NCBI RefSeq assembly: GCF_036320485.1
Contig: NZ_CP132911.1
Location: 248,001-312,000 of the forward strand
Source of the DNA: Dyella sp. A6
GTDB taxonomy: Bacteria > Pseudomonadota > Gammaproteobacteria > Xanthomonadales > Rhodanobacteraceae
DNA length: 64,000 bases
Direction: 5' to 3'
This document shows positions 7,387-17,100 of this stretch, one piece after another. Below the pieces are notes generated by a model. It saw nothing but the letters and a program-made list of their open reading frames with translations, ran no database searches and was not told where the DNA came from. Position numbers and translations under genes: made by a program. Positions within the stretch are counted from its first letter, which is position 1, and every line of letters starts with the position of its first letter.

Positions 7387-7713
7387 ATGACCAACCCGGG
7401 CCGGATCGGCCGGGATCTCGCGTTTTGGCTTCAACGCGAGCTAAGGACACGTGGCGTCGAGTCCGCTGAGGTCATCGCCGAGGACTTCGGCTGGGTGGTC
7501 ATGATCGCTCGCAAGCCCTGGAGGCTTTGGCTGGGGTGCGGCAACACGGACGATTCGTTGACCGAATGGAGCATCTTCGTCGTTGCCGAGGCGTCCGTGT
7601 TCAAACGCCTTCTTGATCGGGAGACCATTGCCGAAGCCACAAGGCGACTGTGGGAGCATGTGGAGGCCTTGGTTCACGACGTGCCCGGGGTGAGGAACAT
7701 CGCGTGGTCGTAG
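7387..7713 (+). CDS. Conserved hypothetical soluble protein
   Basis: 108 residues from the ATG at 7387, which has a strong GGAGGAG 4-5 bases upstream; an ATG at 7327 would add 20 residues but lacks such a site. The pattern VIAEDFGWVVMI...WRLWLGCGN is a recurring feature of small conserved proteins in proteobacteria, some beside contact or effector loci, but I cannot assign a role. No signal peptide or membrane segment. Confidence 0.6.
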   Translation: MTNPGRIGRDLAFWLQRELRTRGVESAEVIAEDFGWVVMIARKPWRLWLGCGNTDDSLTEWSIFVVAEASVFKRLLDRETIAEATRRLWEHVEALVHDVPGVRNIAWS

Positions 7714-7761
7714 GAGGAACCACGTTGCGTGGGGCCGACCAACGCTGACAGGAGGCCTGTC

Positions 7762-8052
7762 GTGGACTTCATGAAGCAGCTTGCCAAGGGACTCGTCGTG
7801 CTGACGATCGTCGATCTTGGCATGGTCGTGTTCGGCATCAGTCCTGAGTCGGCCAGGTTCCGGGTCGTCAGTGCGCTGGTCGGCTTCGGTGCGACTTTTT
7901 CGTTTCTGTACGACTACATGGATTTCGTCGGCATCATGAACTCGCTGGGTACCCCGGGCCTGGACAGCAGTCAGGCAACGTCAGCCACTGTATGGAAATT
8001 CCTCGGGGTGGTCTGCTTCGTGATCGCGGCCATCTGCCTTGTTGCGTGGTGA
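7762..8052 (+). CDS. Small membrane protein
   Basis: About 96 residues from the GTG at 7762, chosen because AGGAGG (7750-7755) sits 6 bases upstream. Three hydrophobic segments: near residues 7-26, 33-52 and 75-95. Family not recognised. It follows the previous gene by 48 bases in the same direction and the two may be co-transcribed. Confidence 0.55.
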   Translation: MDFMKQLAKGLVVLTIVDLGMVVFGISPESARFRVVSALVGFGATFSFLYDYMDFVGIMNSLGTPGLDSSQATSATVWKFLGVVCFVIAAICLVAW

Positions 8053-8485
8053 GGTCTGCTGGTTGGTGCGCTATCCGGCAGGTTCGCCATCATCCGCATG
8101 CGTCACCCATTTCGTCTATCTGCGTCATCGCCTTTCTGCGGGACAGTCCTGCTGGGCCGCTTCGGCCGTCTGGTGCTATCGATCTGCGCAGTTACATGCC
8201 TTGCGTCCGAAAATAAAGCATTGAAAATGAAGGGGATGGGTGATTTGGACGCTTTGCGGAGACATCCATCAGGCATGTGATAGGAGAATCAAATTCTGTG
8301 TTGGAGAATTAGCATTGGACGGAGCACATTTCCATATGTAACTGTGCTGGCAACGAAGGGGGGGCGGTCATCGTGATGAGTGGCGATGGCTCGGGTGGAA
8401 AAATCATCAATTTTGTCGGCATATATGAGCGAATTGAATGCAAATTTTAGGCATTCACTTGGTGTGCCGGCCCTTGGAGTAAATA
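8053..8485. other. Gene-free stretch before the catabolic island
   Basis: 433 bases without a convincing gene; the short frames here lack ribosome-binding sites. Base composition drops from GC-rich to AT-rich in the last 250 bases. That AT-rich part probably holds the promoter of the sugar transporter. Confidence 0.6.
8436..8458. promoter_or_regulatory. Inverted repeat upstream of the sugar transporter, possible operator
   Basis: TGAATGC (8436-8442) and GCATTCA (8452-8458) are perfect 7-bp arms separated by 9 AT-rich bases. The site ends 27 bases before the transporter start codon. That position suits repression or an activator contact, but no matching regulator is known. Confidence 0.35.
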
Positions 8486-9874
8486 TTGAATACTCTTGTC
8501 TTGCCCGTTGAGGGCCATGCCAAAATGGCAACGGTCTTCATAGCTATACAGGCTAGCCTTGCCGGTTTGATGTTTGGTTTGGACATCGGTGTCATATCAG
8601 GGGCCGAGCAGTTCATCAAGCAAGAGTTTGCCATCACCGATCAGATCCTGGAATTGATCGTCAGCGCGATGATGGCTGGGGCGACCATTGGCGTGCTTGG
8701 AGCCGTGCGCTTGTCAGGGTCCTTGGGACGCAGGCACTCATTGATGATTGGTGCTGCGCTGTTCGTAATCGGCGCTGCATTATCTGCGCTTTCACCTTCC
8801 GCAAATGCACTAATTGGGGCGCGGGTCGTACTTGGGCTCGGTATTGGCATATTGATGTTCGCCGCGCCGATGTATCTGGCGGAAATTGCGCCAAGGCAAA
8901 GCCGAGGCGCCATGATTTCTGGCTACCAGCTGATGTTGAACGTCGGTATCTTGATTGCGTTTCTTTCTGATACCGCATTCAGTTATAGCGGTAGCTGGCG
9001 ATGGATGCTTGGGATCATTGGGATCCCGGGAGTGCTCTTCCTTCTTGGTGCGATTATTTTGCCCGATAGCCCGCGTTGGTTGATGATGCGCGGACGAAGG
9101 GAGCAGGCGGCCAAGGTACTGATGCGTCTGCGCGGAGATGCGGCAAGTGTCGAGCGGGAGGTGGACGATATCGTCGAACAACTGACCACGCCGCAGCGTG
9201 GCTGGAAGATGTTCACGACCAACCGCAATTTCCGTCGTGCAGTAGGTCTCGGCATCGTGCTGCAGCTGATGCAGCAATTCACGGGCATCAACGTGGTGCT
9301 GTACTACGCGCCGAGGATTTTCGAAGGCATGGGTTATGCCACGACAGAACAGATGTGGTTCACGGCCCTGGTGGGACTCATCAATGTGGTCGCGTCGCTG
9401 GTTACGGTTGGCCTGATCGACAGGTGGGGGCGCCGGCCCATCTTGTGCATGGGGTTCGGTTTCATGGTCGTGGCACTCGGAATCGTGGGGGGCATGCTTG
9501 CGATGCGACCGATTACGCATGGCCAGCAGCTTTTCACCGTCGCCATGTTGCTCGTCTTCATCGCGGGTTTTGCAATGTCGGCTGGCCCGATCATCTGGAC
9601 ATTGTGCTCGGAAATACAGCCACTCAAGGGGCGTGATTTTGGTATCGGATGCTCCACGATCACCAATTGTCTGGGTAACGTGATTGGTAGCGTGACTTTT
9701 CTCAGTCTTCTTGACGGTATCGGTAACGCCAACACGTTTTGGCTGTATGCGGGGCTCAACCTGACTTCACTTGCTGTCACTCTGCTGCTGGTTCCTGAAA
9801 CGCGTGGGGTCACCCTGGAAGGTATCGAAAGCAGACTTATGGCTGGTTTCCGACTGCGTGATATCGGACGTTGA
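8486..9874 (+). CDS. Sugar-porter family MFS transporter (GalP/AraE/XylE-like)
   Basis: 462 residues with 12 predicted membrane helices. Sugar-porter signatures are present in order: FGLDIGVISGA in helix 1, GRR after helix 2, DSPRWLM after helix 6, QQFTGINVVLYYAPRIF in helix 7, DRWGRRP after helix 8 and PETRG at the end. The family imports hexoses or pentoses with protons across the inner membrane. The TTG at 8486 has GGAG about 7 bases upstream; the ATG at 8525 would remove 13 residues. It is the first gene of a catabolic island encoding hydrolases, so it probably takes up the sugar released in the periplasm. The substrate cannot be read from the sequence. Confidence 0.88.
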   Translation: MNTLVLPVEGHAKMATVFIAIQASLAGLMFGLDIGVISGAEQFIKQEFAITDQILELIVSAMMAGATIGVLGAVRLSGSLGRRHSLMIGAALFVIGAALSALSPSANALIGARVVLGLGIGILMFAAPMYLAEIAPRQSRGAMISGYQLMLNVGILIAFLSDTAFSYSGSWRWMLGIIGIPGVLFLLGAIILPDSPRWLMMRGRREQAAKVLMRLRGDAASVEREVDDIVEQLTTPQRGWKMFTTNRNFRRAVGLGIVLQLMQQFTGINVVLYYAPRIFEGMGYATTEQMWFTALVGLINVVASLVTVGLIDRWGRRPILCMGFGFMVVALGIVGGMLAMRPITHGQQLFTVAMLLVFIAGFAMSAGPIIWTLCSEIQPLKGRDFGIGCSTITNCLGNVIGSVTFLSLLDGIGNANTFWLYAGLNLTSLAVTLLLVPETRGVTLEGIESRLMAGFRLRDIGR

Positions 9875-9974
9875 TCCAATAGTTGCAAACCTTTCCATGG
9901 GGCGCGGTTGAGATCAGTGGGATGAAATACAATAGATATCTCTAATCACGCGCTAAAAATATTCAATTTCTAAT

Positions 9975-9993
9975 ATGCGAAAACTGTTCGTAT
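9975..9993. promoter_or_regulatory. Imperfect inverted repeat in AT-rich promoter region
   Basis: ATGCGAA (9975-9981) and TTCGTAT (9987-9993) are complementary at 6 of 7 positions around a 5-base centre. They lie in the AT-rich 252-base gap before the AtuA-family gene, a plausible operator or promoter-proximal site. Confidence 0.3.
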
Positions 9994-10126
9994 GATATGC
10001 ACCGTCGGCCGCGTTGTGCATTTGTTTATGGCTGAATCGTGCATTGCGACCCTTTCGTGCGTGTGCTCCAGTAATCGTTGAATTATGGGGCCTCGAAATG
10101 TGATTTGAGATAATGAGGTATTGTTT

Positions 10127-11494
10127 ATGACGAGCCGGCCGCGAACGCTTCGGTTGGGTTCAGGGGCCGGGTATTCAGGTGATCGTATCGAGCCTGCTGT
10201 CGAACTGGCTGAATACGGCAATATCGATTATCTGATCTTTGAATGCCTGGCTGAGCGGACTATCGCACAGGCACAAATGGAGCGTCTCCATTATCCGGAA
10301 CGTGGCTTCGACCCGCTTCTGGAAGAGCGTATGCGACGTGTTCTTCCACATATGCATGATGCAAGCGGCGCCAGGAGGTTTCGCATCATCACGAACATGG
10401 GGGCTGCCAACCCGCAAGAGGCCGCACGTGTCGTGTGCAGGGTTGCCGCGGGCCTCGGAATACACGGACTGAAAGTGGCTACCGTGACTGGTGATGACGT
10501 GCTTGAGCAGATTCGCCAGGAAAAGTTTACGCCGCTGGACAACGGAACAACCCCGTTCATGCTCGGGGAGAGGCTTGTGTCTGCCAATGTCTACCTTGGG
10601 GCAGAGGGCATGGTCCGTGCGCTGCAGCAGGGGGCGGATGTCGTGATCACAGGTCGTGTTGCCGACCCGGCCCTGTTCCTGGCGCCCCAGGTTCTTGAAT
10701 TCGGCTTGAGCTGGTCGGATTGGGGCGCGCTCGGTAAGGCGACTGTGGTGGGGCACCTTCTTGAGTGTGCAGGGCAGATCACCGGTGGATATTTTGCAGA
10801 CCCCGGGTTCAAGGACGTGAGTGGTCTGGCGCGTCTGGGGTTCCCCATCGCGGAAGTATCGGAAAGTGGTCGGACCGTCATCACTAAAGTGGCTGGCTCG
10901 GGCGGGTGCGTTACCCAGCAGACCTGCGCGGAACAGCTGGTCTATGAGATCCACGACCCCTCCGCATACATCACGCCAGATGTTACGGCTGATTTCTCCA
11001 CTGTTGCCTTCGAGCAAGAAGGTATTGACCGAGTCGTAGTTCATGGTGGGGGCGGGAGCGCCAAGCCCGAGCGGCTCAAGGTCAGTGTCGGTTACCTGGA
11101 TGGTTATGTGGGCGAAGGCCAGATTTCATATGGTGGTCCGGGTGCATTGAGCCGCGGTGAGCTTGCACGTCAGGTAGTGCTTGAGCGATTGCGCATTGCC
11201 GGTGTGAAAGCAGATGCGATCCGGTCGGATTTGATTGGCGTGGATGCCTTGTATGGCGGAGGCCTTGAGCGAATGGTGAGCGAGCCGCCGGAAATCCGCC
11301 TGCGCGTAGCTGCTCGCTGCGCAACACCTGAAGATGCATTGCGAATCGGCCGCGAAGTCGAGGCGCTCTACACGAACGGACCCGCTGGTGGTGGTGGAGC
11401 CACAAAAACGATGAGGCAGTCACTTGCCATTGCGTCGATGCTGTGGCCCGCGGATCATGTCCAGATTCACGTGCATATGGAAATATCGCCATGA
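10127..11494 (+). CDS. AtuA-family protein (DUF1446)
   Basis: 455 residues. The N-terminus LRLGSGAGYSGDRIEPAVEL, then YLIFECLAERT, DVVITGRVADPALFLAP and SGGCVTQQTCAEQLVYEIHDP, match the family named after AtuA of the acyclic terpene utilisation pathway. Members are cytoplasmic and their exact reaction is, to my knowledge, not firmly settled. The C-terminus has a glycine cluster (GPAGGGGATKT). GAGG lies 8 bases before the ATG at 10127. Its stop overlaps the next start (ATGA), so the pair is translationally coupled. In many relatives the small downstream domain is fused to this protein. Confidence 0.85.
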   Translation: MTSRPRTLRLGSGAGYSGDRIEPAVELAEYGNIDYLIFECLAERTIAQAQMERLHYPERGFDPLLEERMRRVLPHMHDASGARRFRIITNMGAANPQEAARVVCRVAAGLGIHGLKVATVTGDDVLEQIRQEKFTPLDNGTTPFMLGERLVSANVYLGAEGMVRALQQGADVVITGRVADPALFLAPQVLEFGLSWSDWGALGKATVVGHLLECAGQITGGYFADPGFKDVSGLARLGFPIAEVSESGRTVITKVAGSGGCVTQQTCAEQLVYEIHDPSAYITPDVTADFSTVAFEQEGIDRVVVHGGGGSAKPERLKVSVGYLDGYVGEGQISYGGPGALSRGELARQVVLERLRIAGVKADAIRSDLIGVDALYGGGLERMVSEPPEIRLRVAARCATPEDALRIGREVEALYTNGPAGGGGATKTMRQSLAIASMLWPADHVQIHVHMEISP

Positions 11495-11814
11495 TATTAC
11501 GTCAGTTGGCACATGCGCGCACGGGCGACAAGGGCGATATTTCTAATATATCGATAATCGCCTATCACGAGGCGGATTACACAAAATTGTGCGCCGCCTT
11601 GAACACTGAGCGTGTCAAATCAAGGTTGGAGCAAGTGGCAGCCAAGGTGAATGGAGAAGATCCACAATTGACTGTCATGCGCTATCTACTTCCACGCATC
11701 TGGGCGTTGAATTTCGTCGTGACCGGAAGCCTGTATGGCGGTGTTACCAAGTCACTGGCGCTGGATGCGCATGGGAAGACACTGGGCAGTTTGCTTATGG
11801 ATATGGATATCTAA
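11491..11814 (+). CDS. Small AtuA-partner protein (AtuA-like ferredoxin-fold)
   Basis: 107 residues starting in the ATGA overlap with the AtuA-family gene. The start LRQLAHARTGDKGDISNISIIAY and the later LNFVVTGSLYGGVTKSLALDAHGKTLG match the C-terminal domain found fused to AtuA proteins in other organisms. Here it is a separate subunit. The coupling implies a stable 1:1 complex. The biochemical role is unknown. Confidence 0.85.
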   Translation: MILRQLAHARTGDKGDISNISIIAYHEADYTKLCAALNTERVKSRLEQVAAKVNGEDPQLTVMRYLLPRIWALNFVVTGSLYGGVTKSLALDAHGKTLGSLLMDMDI

Positions 11815-11916
11815 GGCTGATGATCGGTAGGGTCGCGCTTGCACTATGAAATTATGGCTGCCTGATAAGCATTTTGATTCGGGCGCTATGAATGGTCTGG
11901 AGATGTGGAGCCTTTC

Positions 11917-13503
11917 ATGCGGACTTTAGTCTTACTTTCGGGCATGGCGCTGCTACTGCTGGGTCCGCGCGCGTACGCGGATGAATGTAGCGTATTGACC
12001 AACGCCAAACTATCGGGTGCAACGGTGACGTCGGCCACTCCCGTGGCAGCCGGCCCATTTACAGTGTCGATGCAGGGGGCCAAGACACAGGTGAAAATGA
12101 CGCTTCCTGCATTTTGCCGTGTACAGGGGGAGGCATCGCCAAAGATAAATTTTGAACTTTGGTTGCCTGCGCGACATTGGAACGGACGGCTGTTGTCCAT
12201 CGGTAGTGGCGGCTTTGGCGGGTTTATTGACCTGAATTCACTTGGAAAATATCTGCGAAAGGGTTATGCGGTAACGGTGAATGACACCGGGCACAGTGGA
12301 AATGGCACTGCGTGGATGCATGATTCGAAGGCGCTGCTGGCATGGGGGCATGATGCGACCCATCAAGTCATCGGCCCGGCCAAGGCACTGGTGCGAGATT
12401 ATTACGGAAAGCCTCAGACTTATGCTTATTTCATCGGCTGCTCCACCGGCGGTGCGCAGGCGATGGAAGAGGCTGAATTTTATCCGCACGATTTCAATGG
12501 TATTGTCGCCAAATCGCCAGGCATGGATTACACCGGGTTGATGCTTAGTTTCCTGTGGGGATTAAAGAGCGCGGATGATCATGTGACGATTCCGGTGAGC
12601 AAACTTCGACTTTTGCATGATGCGGTATTGCGGGAGTGTGATAGCGAGGACGGGGTTAAGGATGGTTTGCTCGGAGATCCGCTGGCGTGCCGTTTCGAGC
12701 CGGAGAGCATTGTCTGCAAGAAAAGTCGACATCGGAATTGTTTGACGGATGAAGAAGTCAAAACCGCTGAGTTGATCTATCAAGGGCCTCGCGACCCGCG
12801 CACTGGTGCGCAGATCTATCCAGGCTTCGTGCTCGGTTCCGAGGCCGGTTCGGCGACCTTGACCACCGCGGCGGGCGATAGCTTCATGCTCAATGGCTGG
12901 ACTCTGATCCAAGGCCTGATGGCAAAGCAGTATGCCATCCCGCTATTGCAGAACATGGTTTTCGGTAAGAGTTGGGATTGGAAATCCTTCGATTGGGAAC
13001 ATGATGTGGCGCGCGTGAATGATGCATTGGGCGCAAAAATTGATGCCATGAGTCCGGACTTGGAGCCATTCGAGCGTGCGGGAGGCAAGCTCATCATGGT
13101 GCAAGGTTGGGATGATCCCCTGAATGCTGCAACACTGCCGATACAGTATCGACAGGACGTTATCTCGCTATTTGCGCGTGGCATTTCCCGGAAGCAAGCA
13201 GCGAATGTAGTCGACGGCTTTTTCCGTCTCTTCATGGCACCAGGCATGAGCCACTGCATAGGTGGTGACGGGCCGAGCAAGGTCGATGCCTTAAGTGCTG
13301 TGGTCAAGTGGGTTGAGCATGATGAGCCGCCTGCTGAGCTGCTTGCAACCAAAATAAGCATGCCTTCTGAAAAGCCGACGCGGCCACTTGTGAGACGTCC
13401 TCTTTGCCCGTATCCGCGCTATGCGCGTTACACGAAAGGCAGTCCGGATATTCCACAAAGCTTTCGTTGTGTCAGGCCGAGTGTCCAGGCCGCACTGAAT
13501 TAG
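11917..13503 (+). CDS. Tannase / feruloyl esterase family secreted hydrolase
   Basis: 528 residues. The signal peptide ends near AYADECS, around residue 22. The Pfam tannase/feruloyl-esterase pattern is clear: GSGGFGGFI (oxyanion region), the nucleophile Ser176 in IGCSTGGAQ, the Asp in VQGWDDPLNA and the His in PGMSHCIGG. Two cysteines close to the Ser and His (GCS and SHC) fit the disulfide that joins the triad in this family. It cleaves ester bonds of aromatic acids such as gallic, ferulic or similar acids. I use the ATG at 11917, with GGAG 6 bases before it. Substrate unknown. Confidence 0.88.
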   Translation: MRTLVLLSGMALLLLGPRAYADECSVLTNAKLSGATVTSATPVAAGPFTVSMQGAKTQVKMTLPAFCRVQGEASPKINFELWLPARHWNGRLLSIGSGGFGGFIDLNSLGKYLRKGYAVTVNDTGHSGNGTAWMHDSKALLAWGHDATHQVIGPAKALVRDYYGKPQTYAYFIGCSTGGAQAMEEAEFYPHDFNGIVAKSPGMDYTGLMLSFLWGLKSADDHVTIPVSKLRLLHDAVLRECDSEDGVKDGLLGDPLACRFEPESIVCKKSRHRNCLTDEEVKTAELIYQGPRDPRTGAQIYPGFVLGSEAGSATLTTAAGDSFMLNGWTLIQGLMAKQYAIPLLQNMVFGKSWDWKSFDWEHDVARVNDALGAKIDAMSPDLEPFERAGGKLIMVQGWDDPLNAATLPIQYRQDVISLFARGISRKQAANVVDGFFRLFMAPGMSHCIGGDGPSKVDALSAVVKWVEHDEPPAELLATKISMPSEKPTRPLVRRPLCPYPRYARYTKGSPDIPQSFRCVRPSVQAALN

Positions 13504-13504
13504 C

Positions 13505-13536
13505 GTGAAGTCCACTCAAGGAATGGCTTCACTTTT
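13505..13536 (+). terminator. Probable rho-independent terminator after the tannase gene
   Basis: GTGAAGTC at 13505-13512 pairs with GGCTTCAC ending at 13532 (one G-T pair), followed by TTTT. It lies directly after the stop codon and would end the transcript of the MFS-AtuA-tannase group. Confidence 0.65.
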
Positions 13537-14173
13537 GTTGGTCGGCATTTGAATTTGCGCCATTTTCGGATGCGGATGGACAAAGGGTGCCCGCATGCTT
13601 GGGCATGCGGATTGCCTATTGGGCGGATGCGCTTCGCATCAAGCTTCCTGCTGGATCGCACACTTACTTTGTACCGATCAATGGGTGTGGGGATTTGTCG
13701 TGAATGTTTGCAGTGTGCTGCCGTTTGCGGAGGGGGCTTTGGTCTTTTGTCTGCCGCAAGAGTGCAAACTGTTCGATCGTGCCGGTCCTGTCATGTCATT
13801 AAAAAACTAAATACTGTACTAAAAATAATGCATTGGACAGCCCCTGAGGGGCGTGCAATATTGTTTTTATTAATATGGTCGTGATGAGCCTGAGTGAAGA
13901 TCCAAGTTTAATGCGCGGATGGTTCATGGGGCGACGTTGAGCGGTATTTAATCAACCTTGGGGAGGTTCTTCATAGACAATCTGCGTTGTTCCTCGCATC
14001 GCGTAACACGAAGCGCCATTCTGGATTTTTAGTGGTCCTTTTGCGGTTCGCATTTTGCGAGTACATAAAAATCGGTGGCACCCTTTAAAAAGTAAATAAT
14101 AAATGATCCGATATCATATTTCGGCTCATCAGTTTCGATAGGGTGTGCACTCTGACTGGAAGGGGTGGTCTAA
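13537..14173. other. Gene-free stretch with two hairpins and promoter region of the TonB receptor
   Basis: About 640 bases without a credible gene. Two tight hairpins occur: CCGCATGC/GCATGCGG at 13591-13610 with a 4-base loop, and GATGCG/CGCATC at 13626-13640 with a 3-base loop. The rest becomes AT-rich, especially 13800-13870 and 14060-14130. It probably contains the promoter and operator of the receptor gene, but no unambiguous -35/-10 pair was found. Confidence 0.55.
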
Positions 14174-17100
14174 ATGAACTATCGGAAAAATGCATTGGTG
14201 GCCAGCATTGTGGCCGCACTGTTGCTGGCTGGTACGGCGACCGCGGCTGCTACTGCACCTGGCGTCGCCAGAAACGCACTGGGTGGTGCGGCCAGCGGAA
14301 GTTCGGCAGACGGTGCGGCGTCGGTTGGTTTGACGACACAACAAACAAGCACGCCCGGTGAAAAGCCTGTAACCAAAAGTGGCAAGACCAAGGCAAAAAC
14401 GAATGTTTCTGTCAAAGGTCCGATTACGAATCTGAAGTCGATTTCAGTTGTCCACACCATTGGAACCAACATCAAGGGTGTCGCACCGGTAGGCGCGGAA
14501 GCGATTACTCTCGACAGGACCGACATACTGCGGACTGGCGCCAATTCTGTCCACGCGCTGTTGCAGACTATTCCCCAAATCTCCAATGATTCGCCTTCGG
14601 GATTAGGCAACGAGCGCCAAGGTGGTACATCGGCCTATGGCAGCGCGAATAACGGTGCGAATTCGACGCAAGGCGTTTCTGCCAATTTGCGCGGACTTGG
14701 GCCGCAAGCAACGCTGGTACTTGTAGATGGTCATCGAGTCACGCCGACAGGTGCCGGGACCCAGTTCACGAGTATCAATCAGGTGCCCGCTGCAGCTCTG
14801 AAGGCTGTCCAGGTTCTGACTGGAGGTGGCTCGGCCGTCTATGGCTCTGACGCTGTCGCGGGTGTGATTGATCTTGTGGTCCGCAAAGACTTTGATGGAG
14901 TTGAAGTGACTCCTCGGGCCAGTTGGTCCAACGGTCACCATACGAAGGGTGCTTCGGCGGTCGTCGGTCATACCTGGCCGAAGCTGGGCTCGCTCGGGCA
15001 TGGCAATTTCATGATGACCTTCGATTACTCCGATCGTAGTGCCATGTTGCGAAGCGCCAGTCCGTACCTGTCGGATAACCTGACTAGGTTTGGCGGGGTC
15101 AACAACGGGATTCGTGGTGGCACGATCACTACCGGCGCGAACAACGGTGGTGTCGGGCCGGGTCAGCCTGGCCAGCCCGGAAGTTTCAGCGGCGGCTCAG
15201 GGCCTGTTGCCACCCCAGGTGCGACAAGCAACGTCGCATGGTGTGACACCTACTCGGCTGGCCAGTGTACAAGTGGAACCTATCTCTATCGTGCGCTGCC
15301 TCTGGGCTCGGTTGCGTCCACGTATGCCGACACTGCAGCTCAGCCAAGCTTGCAAGATCGAGCGGGGTCTGACGATTACATGCCCAGTCAGAAGCGTTAT
15401 CAATTTGACGCCTTTTTCAATCAGGCCATCAACCAGGACCTGAGTGTCAGTTTTACAGGGCTGTGGACACATCGCGACTCAACCAGCCGAGCGAGCTCTT
15501 ACTACAACTCGATTCCTGTTGTAACCGTGGCACCAGGCTCGCCGTACTACATCGCTCCGCCTGCGCCGGCAGGAGGCCCGATGACCGTAGACCTGTCGCC
15601 GGCAGCACTTGGTTTGCCGGCCTTCATCACTTCAAACTCGGACACAAACTGGGACGGAATCTTCGAAGTCCATGCAGGGCTCTGGGGTGACTGGCACGCA
15701 GATTTCTCGGCGACGTATGGGCATGACCGCGCATGCGGTGAGTGTCAGTCGAATCTGCTTGACCCAGGTGCGCTTCAATATTACGTCGATACCGGGGTGA
15801 TAAATCCGCTGAGCACTGCGCCACTGACCTCCGCGCAGCTTTCAGATATCCTCGGAAGGAACCTCCAAATCAATAAGATGAGCCTTCAGGACGACGTTCT
15901 GAAGTTCAATGGTACGGTTTTCGACCTCCCGGCAGGACCTTTGAAGGCAGCGATCGGCGTAGAGCACATGCGCTCAACCGAAAAGGTCATCAATGGTGCA
16001 AGTCGTACCGATGAGGCCGCCTATGGAATTTACGAGAGCGCGGCGCTTCCACCTGTCGGTTTCGAAGGCATTGGGTGTACCTCGCCACTGCCGTGTCCAC
16101 CCCGGACGCAGCCCGATGAGTTTGCATACGACAATATTGAAGGCCGGTCACGGAAGTCCAACTCGGGATTTGTGGAATTCTATATTCCGGCAGTCTCCGC
16201 TGAACAGCACATCCCCTTGGTTCGTTCGCTTACTTTTGATGTGGCGGATCGTTATGACCACTACGATGGTGTTGGTGGCAGGTCGGATCCGAAAATTTCG
16301 TTCAAATGGGCCTTGAGTCGGGATTTCCAGCTTCAGGGGACCTGGGGCAAGTCTTTCGTGGCCCCCAATCTGGTGCAATCGGATCCATTTGTATTCTCAT
16401 ACAAGGCCTTTGTTGGATACATGCCGAACCTGACTGGAAATTCGGCCATATCCGGCTCAATTCCCGGGCTGGTGAATGTGGGTTTGATCGGCGGAAACAA
16501 GCAGAACCTGAAGCCGGAGACGGCCAATACCTGGTCGTTGAGTGCGGACATAACGCCGCATGCAGTCCCTGGGTTGAAACTCTCTGGTACCTATTATCAC
16601 GTAAGTTACAAGGACCTGATTCTGGGGGTGAGTTCATTCCCGGCCGGGCTGTTGAGTGCCCAGGGTTATGCGACATATAAGGCATATATACATCCAGTTC
16701 ATAACCCAAGCGAATGCAGTGCCACCAATCAGGTCTACGATCCTGCTTTGATGCCGTATGTCAAGGCAGTCGGGATCTACGGAATCGTGACCCCGGCGCA
16801 GCTATGCCAGATAAACGTGTGGGTGGATCAGCGGGGCACGAATGTAGGGTCGATGACGGAGAATGGTGCCGATTTCAACGGGCGCTATGATTTCACGGCC
16901 GCAGGTAGTGCCTGGGTGTTCGACTTTGATGCGACCAAGGTCATTTCAGAGCGCCTTGGATTGACTCCGACACAGCCGAAGATTTCCATTCTTGGAAGCA
17001 TGCTGAATGGTGGTCTTGTTCCGTGGAGAGGGCGGGCATCAGTAACCTGGATAAAGGGCGCGGTGAATGCGACGATTTCAGGAAACTACGTCGGTACTTA

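Noticed and set aside
13549..13884. 111-codon plus-strand frame between tannase and TonB receptor genes
   Set aside because: No ribosome-binding site, odd composition and hairpins inside; it looks like intergenic DNA.
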